In this document: positions 1 to 7,732 of the stretch, one piece after another
Position numbering within the stretch: the stretch's first letter is position 1
Layout: the number at the start of each line of letters is the position of its first letter
Assembly (NCBI RefSeq): GCF_018598175.1
Contig: NZ_JAHESE010000019.1
Location: 62,001 to 126,000, forward strand
Source: Dawidia cretensis
Lineage (GTDB): Bacteria; Bacteroidota; Bacteroidia; Cytophagales; Cyclobacteriaceae
DNA length: 64,000 nucleotides
Direction of reading: 5' to 3'
The notes under the pieces: generated by a model
The model's input: the letters and a program-made list of their open reading frames with translations, nothing else
What the model was told of the DNA's origin: nothing
Databases searched by the model: none
Position numbers and translations under genes: made by a program

Positions 1-62
1 AAATGGGGAATCAACCCCGCAACGATTACAACCGATAGAAACGAAAGATTTAGGTTAAGAAC

Positions 63-108
63 AAGAGTGAGGCTGTCGCGAAGGTGTTGTGACAGCCTCT
101 GCTCTTTT
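63..108 (-). terminator. Hairpin after the NmrA-like gene
   Basis: Arms GAGGCTGTC (69-77) and GACAGCCTC (91-99) pair perfectly and can extend through AAGAG/CTCTT. The hairpin lies just past the stop of the minus-strand gene at 114. The U-tract is weak on the minus strand and better on the plus strand (CTCTTTT), so it may work in both directions. Bases 1-62 hold nothing I recognise. Confidence 0.5.
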
Positions 109-113
109 CCGTA

Positions 114-1007
114 TTACGAAGCTGCCGTAAAGGCAGCCCGGAATTCAGGCGCAAAGTCTTCAAGCTTTGTCGGCCCGGGGGTGGGAGCATGCTTTTCCAG
201 ATCCTCCTGCATCCGTCCGCTACGCAACGTTGCACCCATCTCTACGAACGGTCCGGCATGCGACGCCGGCACTCCGGCATCCAACGCACCCTTCAGTGCC
301 TGTTCGTCCGTGAAGACAACCCAGGGTATATTCTTATCAATGGCTTGTCCGAGCACGCGTGCCGCATCTTGCATCGTCCGGTAGTCGCTCAAAATATACC
401 GGAACGATTTGCCGGTAAAGGACACGTTGAGCAATTCTTCCAATGCCACCGCAGCAATATCGCGTGTGTGGACCAGCGGTATCTTCTGACCCTCTGATCC
501 GAAATTATCACCCAGTATACCGGCATGGTTGACGAGCCCGATCTGCGTAATGAGATTATAAAAGAAATAGCCAGGGCGTAGATGCTTCACCTGTATACCG
601 GGTAAACCGTTCAGCATCTTCTCAAAATCGGCCAGGCCGTCTACCGGGCCTACACCGTTGCCGAGGTGCGCGCCGATGCTGCTCAGGTTGACCACATACT
701 TTACCGTGCTGCCTTGCAGCGCTTCGATGTAGATTCTACCCACTTCATTTTGCGCCGCGCGCCAATCACTTGTTTGCCAGATGGGCGGGATCATGGTATA
801 GACCACATCGGCCTCGCGAAACGCACGCTTGACAAAGTCGCGATCGGACACAGAACCCACCAGGGCCTTTGCCCCCAGGGCCTCGATCGCGGATACTTTG
901 GCGGCATCGCTGGTAATAACGTTCACTTCTTTTCCGGCTTTCACCAAGCCCTCTACGACAGGCTTGCTGATGTGCCCGATCGATCCGGTAATAACATACT
1001 TTTTCAT
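114..1007 (-). CDS. NmrA-like NAD(P)-binding reductase
   Basis: This is a 297-residue atypical short-chain dehydrogenase of the NmrA/NAD(P)H-binding group, expected in the cytoplasm. The N-terminus is a Rossmann beta-alpha-beta unit with the dinucleotide motif TGSIGHIS (a GxxGxxS variant of the usual GxxGxxG), followed by the segment VIYTMIPP-like (VVYTMIPP) typical of the family. No YxxxK catalytic pair of classical SDRs is evident, which is normal for NmrA-type redox sensors or quinone reductases. The start is placed at the second ATG (MKKYVITG), because the first ATG only adds MYS ahead of the first beta strand. The gene is divergent from an HxlR regulator across 161 bp, an arrangement in which HxlR proteins usually control the neighbouring oxidoreductase. 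The substrate is unknown. Confidence 0.85.
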   Translation of the reverse strand: MKKYVITGSIGHISKPVVEGLVKAGKEVNVITSDAAKVSAIEALGAKALVGSVSDRDFVKRAFREADVVYTMIPPIWQTSDWRAAQNEVGRIYIEALQGSTVKYVVNLSSIGAHLGNGVGPVDGLADFEKMLNGLPGIQVKHLRPGYFFYNLITQIGLVNHAGILGDNFGSEGQKIPLVHTRDIAAVALEELLNVSFTGKSFRYILSDYRTMQDAARVLGQAIDKNIPWVVFTDEQALKGALDAGVPASHAGPFVEMGATLRSGRMQEDLEKHAPTPGPTKLEDFAPEFRAAFTAAS

Positions 1008-1080
1008 GGAATACATAGGTTTTTAAACTGTGAGAATGAAATCACGCAGCCACTTGTCGCGAACAGAAATGGTGTTGCAA

Positions 1081-1111
1081 TACTAACGAGACAGTCTTAT
1101 ATTTGTTAGTA
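1081..1111. promoter_or_regulatory. Probable HxlR operator
   Basis: TACTAAC (1081-1087) and GTTAGTA (1105-1111) form a perfect 7-bp inverted repeat with a 17-bp spacer in the divergent intergenic region. The right arm overlaps the last base of a -7 box for the HxlR gene. HxlR-family dimers bind palindromes of this general type. That it serves both genes is inference. Confidence 0.5.
1098..1105 (+). promoter_or_regulatory. -7 box for the HxlR gene
   Basis: TATATTTG matches the Bacteroidota -7 consensus TAnnTTTG exactly. A GTTG at 1074-1077, 20 bp upstream, could be the -33 element. The predicted leader is about 60 nt. Confidence 0.5.
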
Positions 1112-1168
1112 GATACTTTTTACTGATCTAGTCTATATTTATGGACCAATGCTGAAAATCAATTACTT

Positions 1169-1519
1169 ATGACGGTAAAGACAAAAGACCTGGAGCACTG
1201 CCCCGTAACGGCAACACTGGAAATCATCGGCGGGAAGTGGAAAATGCTGGTCATTTATCTGGTCAGCAACGGCATCAACCGCTTTGGTAAAATGAGCATG
1301 ATGATGAAAGACATCAGCAAACAAATGCTCACCACCCAACTGCGCGACCTCGAGCGCGACGGCCTGCTGGAGCGTGTGATCTATCCCGAAATACCACCCC
1401 GCGTAGAATACTTTCTCACTCCCAAAGCGAAAGCCCTGATGCCTGCTCTGAACGTGCTGCGTGATTGGGGAGTGGAATATGCCTTAGGAGGCAAACCAGC
1501 CGAGGTCGTCGCCGAATAA
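1169..1519 (+). CDS. HxlR-family transcriptional regulator
   Basis: This 116-residue winged helix-turn-helix regulator matches the family's usual length. It starts with the conserved CPVTATLEIIGGKWK segment (a Cys near residue 11 followed by the IGGKW motif) and continues with the recognition region KQMLTTQLRDLERDGLL and the wing with PPRVEY. In several family members the N-terminal Cys senses electrophiles, quinones or disulfide stress. The single Cys here (in HCPVTA) could do the same, which would fit its divergent NmrA-like reductase partner. It probably represses itself and the reductase through the palindrome at 1081-1111. Confidence 0.9.
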   Translation: MTVKTKDLEHCPVTATLEIIGGKWKMLVIYLVSNGINRFGKMSMMMKDISKQMLTTQLRDLERDGLLERVIYPEIPPRVEYFLTPKAKALMPALNVLRDWGVEYALGGKPAEVVAE

Positions 1520-1559
1520 GCTACGCCATCCCTACCGGCGCTTTTCTTCAAAATCGTGT

Positions 1560-1567
1560 TACCTTTG
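1560..1567 (+). promoter_or_regulatory. -7 box directly before helD
   Basis: TACCTTTG fits TAnnTTTG exactly and ends only 4 bp before the ATG at 1572. If transcription begins 5-7 bp after the box, the mRNA would be leaderless or nearly so. No good -33 TTTG is visible. Confidence 0.45.
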
Positions 1568-1571
1568 CGCG

Positions 1572-3611
1572 ATGATCCATCGTACAGAGCAGGAAGAGCG
1601 CGAATATCTCGAAGTCATAAAGGAAAAACTGCTGTATGCCATCCGGCGTGCAGATGATACGGTGCGTAGTTACTCGGCCGAGCTACAGCAGAGCAAGGAA
1701 TACTTGTATGAGCACCAGTCGGGCATGGATGAGGCCGACATGGTCGCCTCCGAGCAGTCTATCAACCGTATGGCCTACACAGGCGAGTCGGCCGTGTCCC
1801 GAAAACGCAAGCTGCTCAAACTGGGACAATCTCCGTATTTCGGGCGCATCGACTTTTTACAAGATGGCAAAGACAAGGAGAGCCTGATATACATTGGCAT
1901 CTACTCCTTTGCCGACGAGCGTGCAAACCTCATCTACGACTGGCGCGCCCCAGTATCGTCGATGTTCTACGACTTCGAGCTTGGTGCTGGGTGGTATACA
2001 ACGCCGGGTGGTAAGATCAACGGTGAGATCACCCTCAAACGTCAGTATAAGATCCGCGAAGGTCAGATGGAGTTTATGATCGAAAACTCGGTCAACATCC
2101 ACGACGACGTGTTGCAGCGGGAGCTAAGCAAGGCCTCGGATGAGAAGATGAAAAACATCGTGGCCACCATTCAGCGCGACCAGAACGCAGTGATCCGCAA
2201 TGAAACAGCCCCGGTCATGATCATCCAGGGAGTAGCCGGTTCCGGCAAGACGTCCATCGCGTTGCACCGTATAGCCTTTCTGTTATACCGCTTCCGCGAA
2301 GAAATCTCCGCCAAAGACATCCTGATCATATCGCCCAACAAAGTCTTTGCTGACTATATCTCCAACGTATTGCCCGAGTTGGGAGAGGAGCAGATCCCCG
2401 AAATGGGCATGGACGAGCTCGCCGATACACTGCTGGAAAACAAGTCACGGTTCCAGACCTTCTTCGAGCAGGTATACGCGGTGTTGGAAAATCCCGATGC
2501 AGCCTTCATTGAACGCATTAAATTCAAAGCGTCCCCCGAGTTTCTCAGCCAGCTCAACCGCTTTATTATTCACCTCGAAAATCACTACTTCAACGAAACG
2601 GAGATTCGCGTCGCCGGCGTGATCGTACCCTGGCCGTTCATCCAGGAGCGCGTAAAAACATACCATCGGGTACCGCTCCTGAAGCGGTTTCCGGAAGTGG
2701 TCAAAGATGTATTCCAACACATCCGCAGTCAGACAAATCGTAAACTCACGGGGCAGGAAAAAGCAAAAGTATGGGAAGCCGTACCGCGCATCTTCAAGCT
2801 GACCAACGTCATGGAAGTATACCGGGAGTTCTATAAATTCATTGGCAAGCCCGAGATGTTCCGCATGATGCAGGGTGAGGTGTTGGAGTATTCTGATGTC
2901 TTTCCGCTGATCTATTGTAAAATACGCATGGAAGGTATACCTGCGTATGATCACGTAAAGCACTTGCTGATAGACGAGATGCAAGATTATACCGCCATTC
3001 AATATGCGGTGCTGTCACGCTTGTTCAAATGCCGCAAGACCATCCTGGGCGATGTCAGCCAGCAAGTGAATCCTTACAGCGCATCTTCGGCGGAAACGAT
3101 CGAGCGTGTATTTCCGCAAGGCGATGTGGTGAAGCTTTTCAGAAGCTATCGCTCGACATTGGAGATCACCGCCTTCGCGCAACGCCTGTTCCGCAACCCC
3201 GACCTCCTGCCCATGGAGCGCCACGGCGAAGAGCCGCAAGTGAAAGGTTTTGAGAGCAATGCGGAAGAAGCGGCCGCCATCAAACATCATGTTGCCACCT
3301 ATAAAGAAGCCGGCTATCAATCCCTTGGCATCATCGCCAAAACGCGTGACCAGGCTGCTTATCTGTATAATGAGCTGCGTTCACCGCATGTACATTTGCT
3401 GACAACCGACAGCACGGCCTTTCACGAAGGCGTCATTATTACCACGGCCCACCTGTCAAAAGGGTTGGAGTTCGATGAGGTCGTAGTTCCCTTTGTGTCG
3501 GCCCGTAACTACAACACCGCCGTCGACAAAAGTATGCTCTACATCGCCTGCACGCGCGCCATGCACAAGCTTACACTATTATACACGCAAGAACGTTCTT
3601 CTTTTATTTAG
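1572..3611 (+). CDS. helD: HelD-like RNA polymerase recycling ATPase
   Basis: This 679-residue superfamily 1 (UvrD/PcrA-like) ATPase has the layout of HelD, which pries stalled or post-termination RNA polymerase off DNA. An N-terminal antiparallel coiled-coil arm (about residues 1-90, opening with MIHRTEQEEREYLE) precedes the first half of the ATPase domain. Walker A is GVAGSGKT at about 220-227 and Walker B is LLIDEMQD with D468-E469. The C-terminal motif VI-like region is near the end (YIACTRAMHKL). The inserted middle region (about 270-460) is where HelD carries its head/clamp-opening domain. It stands alone, with no rpo gene nearby. The family is best known from Firmicutes and Actinobacteria but occurs in Bacteroidota. 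A generic UvrD-like helicase is the alternative. Confidence 0.85.
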   Translation: MIHRTEQEEREYLEVIKEKLLYAIRRADDTVRSYSAELQQSKEYLYEHQSGMDEADMVASEQSINRMAYTGESAVSRKRKLLKLGQSPYFGRIDFLQDGKDKESLIYIGIYSFADERANLIYDWRAPVSSMFYDFELGAGWYTTPGGKINGEITLKRQYKIREGQMEFMIENSVNIHDDVLQRELSKASDEKMKNIVATIQRDQNAVIRNETAPVMIIQGVAGSGKTSIALHRIAFLLYRFREEISAKDILIISPNKVFADYISNVLPELGEEQIPEMGMDELADTLLENKSRFQTFFEQVYAVLENPDAAFIERIKFKASPEFLSQLNRFIIHLENHYFNETEIRVAGVIVPWPFIQERVKTYHRVPLLKRFPEVVKDVFQHIRSQTNRKLTGQEKAKVWEAVPRIFKLTNVMEVYREFYKFIGKPEMFRMMQGEVLEYSDVFPLIYCKIRMEGIPAYDHVKHLLIDEMQDYTAIQYAVLSRLFKCRKTILGDVSQQVNPYSASSAETIERVFPQGDVVKLFRSYRSTLEITAFAQRLFRNPDLLPMERHGEEPQVKGFESNAEEAAAIKHHVATYKEAGYQSLGIIAKTRDQAAYLYNELRSPHVHLLTTDSTAFHEGVIITTAHLSKGLEFDEVVVPFVSARNYNTAVDKSMLYIACTRAMHKLTLLYTQERSSFI

Positions 3612-3685
3612 CGGCCGCCGCGTCGCCCATGATTTTTTCCTTGTGCGACGCGCATGACGCTCCAGGCAAAGCCCAAAAACAAAAG

Positions 3686-3711
3686 AAACTCCGTCTCGCG
3701 GAGTTTTTTTA
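3686..3711 (+). terminator. Intrinsic terminator after helD
   Basis: Stem AAACTCCG/CGGAGTTT with a 5-nt loop (TCTCG), followed by a run of seven T. This is a classic rho-independent terminator 75 bp past the helD stop. Confidence 0.85.
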
Positions 3712-3777
3712 TTCCTACAAATACGTCCGGAGGAAACAGTATCGCGTTAAATAAACCGCAATACTAAAAACACCCCG

Positions 3778-4578
3778 ATGAAACACCCCCTACTCTACCT
3801 TACGCTGTCGTTACTATTCTTAACACGCTGTAGCTCCGACGACGACCACCAGGCCGCCGGGAACAACCCCCGACTCCTCTCCGTCGTCATGTCCATGCAA
3901 CGCAGCGACGGCACCCTTCGCCCCGGCTACTCCCGCACATTCTTCTACTCATCCTCCGGCCGCCTCGAACGCGAAGAATATGCGTCGTATGAAATTGAAG
4001 AAGAAAAGTTCTACGTTCTCTGGACCGACGCATTCACCTACGCAGGCAACAAAGTCACGCAGATCGATCGCACCCGCACAGAAACAGGCTCGATGAGCAC
4101 CACGAACTATACGTACGACACAAAAGGCCGCGTCTCTGCCATCCACCTGGACGAAGACATCGACACCGACGTCACCATTACCTACGAAGCAGGAGACACC
4201 ATCAACGCGCTTTATCAAAGCAGCAACGGCCGGTGGTTCAAATACCGCATGTCGATGTCCGGCGACAACATCGTCTACAGCAAAACCATCGACGACTCCA
4301 ATCGCTTTGCCAACGAGACGTACTATGAATTTGATGACAACGTCAATCCCTACAGCTTGCTGGGCTTCACCGACATGTTCTTCGAGAGCGTATCCAAAAA
4401 CAACAAGATCCGCCAAAGCAGCAGTTATTACACACCTGCCAAACCCACCTCGGTACCATATTCTCACGAGTATACGTACCTCAATGGCCTCCCGGTAAAA
4501 CAGACCATTCGTTACAAATCCTCCAACACGGGTGAGCACACCGGTGTGGCGCAGTGGGAGTTTGAATACGAAGAGTAA
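3778..4578 (+). CDS. Lipoprotein with YD-like sequence
   Basis: This 266-residue protein begins with a lipoprotein signal (MKHPLLYLTLSLLFLTRC; the lipid-modified Cys is about residue 18, followed by SSDDD, the acidic stretch typical of surface-exported Bacteroidota lipoproteins). The body is rich in Tyr, Thr and Asp and contains stretches such as YDTKGRVSAI that resemble YD/RHS-type beta repeats. It is therefore probably an elongated beta-structure on the cell surface. It is a single gene with terminator-like hairpins on both sides. I do not recognise a function. Confidence 0.75.
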   Translation: MKHPLLYLTLSLLFLTRCSSDDDHQAAGNNPRLLSVVMSMQRSDGTLRPGYSRTFFYSSSGRLEREEYASYEIEEEKFYVLWTDAFTYAGNKVTQIDRTRTETGSMSTTNYTYDTKGRVSAIHLDEDIDTDVTITYEAGDTINALYQSSNGRWFKYRMSMSGDNIVYSKTIDDSNRFANETYYEFDDNVNPYSLLGFTDMFFESVSKNNKIRQSSSYYTPAKPTSVPYSHEYTYLNGLPVKQTIRYKSSNTGEHTGVAQWEFEYEE

Positions 4579-4666
4579 CTGAAGTAAACGATAGAGCCCT
4601 ATACATTTCGATGGACTGTGTAAGGGTATTTTGTAATTATTGAACGGTTATCGCCAATTATTAAAC

Positions 4667-4701
4667 GGAGCAGTGTACTCTTACCTGCTCCTTTACTTTT
4701 A
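4667..4701 (+). terminator. Probable terminator after the lipoprotein gene
   Basis: GGAGCAG (4667-4673) pairs with CTGCTCC (4685-4691), followed by a T-rich stretch (TTTACTTTTA). Confidence 0.5.
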
Positions 4702-4783
4702 CGCGCTGCTATAGCCCTCTAAGGGGTATAACAAATGTGTAGCCTGAAAAGTTACAGCGCAAAAACGATAAATCGTACTATAT

Positions 4784-7339
4784 ATGCAAAAACAAAAACT
4801 ACTATTACTGTTCTCACTACTGTTGTTTGCGGGCAGCGCCTTCGCGCAGACCTGCTACAATGTCGTAGGCTACTATCCTTCGTGGGTAGCCGGCGGAAAC
4901 TACTATATCAATTCTCCTGCGAAAATTGACTACAGCAAGTACACGCACATTTGTTATGCCTTCGTAATTCCCGGCACCGATGGTAACATCGGCGGCGTGG
5001 GTGGCGCCGCCGCACTGACCGACCTGGTGACCCGTGGTCACGCAGCCGGCGTAAAAGTGCTGCTGTCAGTGGGGGGGTGGTTGGATTCATCGCCCAGCAA
5101 CACGCCGTTCGAAGCAATTTCTACTAACACAGCTTCCATCAACCGCCTGGCCGATGCTTGCGCGCGATTGGTGACACAATACAACCTCGACGGCATCGAC
5201 CTCGACTGGGAGTATCCGACCACAAAAGCACGCTGGAATGCACTCGCTCCCGTTATCGCTACCCGCATGCACGGCATGGGCAAGCTGTTCACAGCAGCCG
5301 TAGCCGAAAGCCCCTTCTATGGTGACAACTACGACAACGTCGGCATTGTAGACTTGCTCAACATCATGTGCTATGGTCCGTACTCCATGGCCCGCGACGC
5401 CATGCAATATTGGACCAACCGTGGTGTGCCGCAAAACAAGCGCATGCTCGGCGTTCCGTTCTACGACCAGCACAACACGACAGCCGAGCACGTTCAGAAA
5501 TCCAACCTGGCCAAGACTACCGCGGCCGGTATCATGATCTGGGACATTGCGTCCGAATACGGCGACATCAACTCCATCTACAACACGCTCGGCAATGTTT
5601 GTAACAATGCAACACCAGTGCCGAACAACCTGGCGCTGAACAAAACCGTCACGGCATCGTCCACGGAAGATTCGCAGTACGCGGCATCGTACGCGGTAGA
5701 CGCCAGCTACAGCACACGCTGGTCATCTACATTCTCCAACGACCAGTGGATCTATGTAGACCTCGGCGGTCCGTACAGCGTCAACCGTGTGAAGATCACA
5801 TGGGAAGCTGCTTACGCAACCGCCTATCAAATACAAGTGTCCGACAACCCCGCCGCCAACGACTGGAAGCAAGTGAAAGCGATCGCGGGTAACAACACCG
5901 TGGTCAATGATCACACCGGCCTGAGCGCCACTGGTCGCTATGTGCGCATCGCTGCCTCGGCCCGCGCCACAGCCTATGGATATTCCATCTTCGCCCTGGA
6001 AGTATACGGCACACAAGCCGACAACCAGGCACCGGCCGCACCGGCCAACCTGCGCAGCACCGCGGTAGCGTCCGGCAGCGTCAGCCTGGCCTGGAACGCC
6101 TCAACCGACAACGTAGCCGTTACGGGGTACGACGTATTCAAAGATGGCATACTGGCAACGACGACAACCGGCACGACGTATACAGCCACGGGCTTGGCAG
6201 AGAACACCACCTATGCCTTTACCGTCAAAGCAAAAGACGCAGCAGGCAACAGCTCTGCTGTAAGCAATAGCGTCAGCGTGGTAACACCCGTGAACATTGC
6301 CCGCAACAAACCCGTTACCGTTTCTTCAGAAGAGACCACAGACTATGTGAAGGCTTACGCCGTCGACGGCAATCTGACAACCCGCTGGTCGACGTTGTTC
6401 AGCGATCCGCAATGGATCTACATCGACCTCGGCGCACGCTACGACCTCAACCGCGTACGCACGGTATGGGAGACCGCGTATGCGAAGGCATTCGAAGTAC
6501 AGGTGTCTGATAATCCGGCGGCCAACGACTGGAAACAGCTCTACAGCACAACCACCGCCACCGGTGGCACGAACGACATCCCGGTAACAGGCACCGGCCG
6601 CTTCGTGCGCATCTATGCGACTCAACGCAACACCGTCTATGGTTACTCCCTGTGGGAAGTAGAAGTATACGGCACACCGGCCAGCGAAGAGCAACTGGTG
6701 AACCTGGCGCTGAACAAAACAGCCGTAGCGTCGTCCCTCGAAGACGCCAACTTCCCGCCCGGCCTGGCGATCGATGGCGACGTGGCCACCCGGTGGGCGA
6801 GCCTCGAAGGAATTGATCCGCAATCCATAACGGTTGACCTGGGCGCGACGTACGACATCCGCCGCGTAAAGCTGGTGTGGGAAAATGCCTATGCGAAAAA
6901 CTACACGCTCGAAGTATCGACCGACGGCAACGCCTGGAACGAAGTATATAACACGACGACTGGCGACGGTGCTGCAGATGACATCGCCATCACGTCGATA
7001 GCCGCGCGCTATGTACGCATGAATGGCACTGCCCGCGGCACGACATACGGCTATTCCCTGTACGAGTTTGAAGTGTACGGCACGGCACAAGCGGCGCGTA
7101 TGGGCCTCTCGGTATATCCGAATCCGGCGTGCGAAATCATCGGTGTCAGCATACAAGGCACTGTAGGTCAGGCCAACATAAAAATCGTCAACACGTCTAC
7201 CGGACAGGTATCGCACACGTCTGCGGTGACGAAAGAAGGAACGACACAGATTGGCGTTTCCGGCTGGCAAAAAGGTATATACGTCATCCAACTGAAGACA
7301 GAAAAAGAAACACTGCAGCAACGACTCGTCATCGAGTAA
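4784..7339 (+). CDS. Secreted GH18 chitinase-like enzyme, three F5/8C domains
   Basis: This 851-residue secreted glycoside hydrolase has a signal peptide at 1-21 (ending SAFAQ). A compact GH18 barrel spans about 25-272, with the catalytic motif DGIDLDWEYP at 136-145 (proton donor E143) and the upstream LSVGGW strand. Then come an F5/8 type C (discoidin, CBM32-like) domain at about 283-410, a fibronectin type III domain at about 418-500, and two further F5/8C domains at about 503-635 and 645-770. The C-terminal tail (from LSVYPNPA, about 775-851) is a T9SS type A sorting domain. GH18 enzymes cleave chitin or the chitobiose core of N-glycans by a substrate-assisted mechanism. The short barrel has little room for a chitinase insertion domain. 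The SusC/SusD pair downstream suggests it releases oligosaccharides for import. Confidence 0.92.
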   Translation: MQKQKLLLLFSLLLFAGSAFAQTCYNVVGYYPSWVAGGNYYINSPAKIDYSKYTHICYAFVIPGTDGNIGGVGGAAALTDLVTRGHAAGVKVLLSVGGWLDSSPSNTPFEAISTNTASINRLADACARLVTQYNLDGIDLDWEYPTTKARWNALAPVIATRMHGMGKLFTAAVAESPFYGDNYDNVGIVDLLNIMCYGPYSMARDAMQYWTNRGVPQNKRMLGVPFYDQHNTTAEHVQKSNLAKTTAAGIMIWDIASEYGDINSIYNTLGNVCNNATPVPNNLALNKTVTASSTEDSQYAASYAVDASYSTRWSSTFSNDQWIYVDLGGPYSVNRVKITWEAAYATAYQIQVSDNPAANDWKQVKAIAGNNTVVNDHTGLSATGRYVRIAASARATAYGYSIFALEVYGTQADNQAPAAPANLRSTAVASGSVSLAWNASTDNVAVTGYDVFKDGILATTTTGTTYTATGLAENTTYAFTVKAKDAAGNSSAVSNSVSVVTPVNIARNKPVTVSSEETTDYVKAYAVDGNLTTRWSTLFSDPQWIYIDLGARYDLNRVRTVWETAYAKAFEVQVSDNPAANDWKQLYSTTTATGGTNDIPVTGTGRFVRIYATQRNTVYGYSLWEVEVYGTPASEEQLVNLALNKTAVASSLEDANFPPGLAIDGDVATRWASLEGIDPQSITVDLGATYDIRRVKLVWENAYAKNYTLEVSTDGNAWNEVYNTTTGDGAADDIAITSIAARYVRMNGTARGTTYGYSLYEFEVYGTAQAARMGLSVYPNPACEIIGVSIQGTVGQANIKIVNTSTGQVSHTSAVTKEGTTQIGVSGWQKGIYVIQLKTEKETLQQRLVIE

Positions 7340-7364
7340 CGATTCTATAATATATATGTAACAT

Positions 7365-7398
7365 CAAAGCCCCACTGATTCAGTGGGGCTTTGTTTTT
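7365..7398 (+). terminator. Strong intrinsic terminator after the GH18 gene
   Basis: A 14-bp perfect stem (arms 7365-7378 and 7380-7393, with AAAGCCCCACTG in the left arm) is followed by five T. It separates the GH18 gene from the SusC operon. Confidence 0.9.
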
Positions 7399-7569
7399 GT
7401 AGATCGCGTGTATATCGTTGTGCAAAAACACTCCCCCAGATTACGGTAAGTAGTCGCATTAAAAAATTAAAGAAGATGTGCGCCGTGCAAATTTAATCTT
7501 ACATGCACCGCAAGGCCGGATGCCCTAATGCGTGCGTTAAACCCTCTTTTCCAAACCGGACAGTACATT

Positions 7570-7581
7570 GTGTACGCACAC
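7570..7581. repeat. GTGTACGCACAC motif upstream of susC-like gene 1
   Basis: This 12-mer lies about 150 bp upstream of the SusC start, in the 393-bp gene-free region 7340-7732. The same 12-mer is found in inverted orientation upstream of the second SusC gene (23133-23144). It is a candidate regulator site. The rest of the gap holds the GH18 terminator and the promoter-like elements at 7644-7671. Confidence 0.4.
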
Positions 7582-7643
7582 GTTGTAAGCGTTGGCGTCC
7601 ACGGTTGTTGGCTGTCCTTGTTTTTCATTTTCACGCATTCTAC

Positions 7644-7671
7644 TTTGCGCCCGTTTTGCTAAATAGGTTTA
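7644..7671 (+). promoter_or_regulatory. Candidate promoter of the first SusCD operon
   Basis: TTTG (7644-7647) and TAGGTTTA (7664-7671) resemble the -33 TTTG and -7 TAnnTTTG elements with a 16-bp spacer. The last base of the -7 box deviates (A for G). The predicted leader is about 55-60 nt. Confidence 0.35.
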
Positions 7672-7732
7672 GCTAGCAAGCTAAAAGCGTTTAGCAATAA
7701 CCGCAACTAACTTAACAACATTAAACGCTAAC

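Noticed and set aside
1-62. Left edge of the window, considered as the end of a gene
   Set aside because: No frame there shows a recognisable protein end; only the hairpin at 63-108 is supported.
6326-7321. 331-codon minus-strand open frame
   Set aside because: It lies antisense to the discoidin and T9SS domains of the GH18 enzyme, whose reading is certain. The frame is open because of codon bias on the other strand, and its protein looks like no family.
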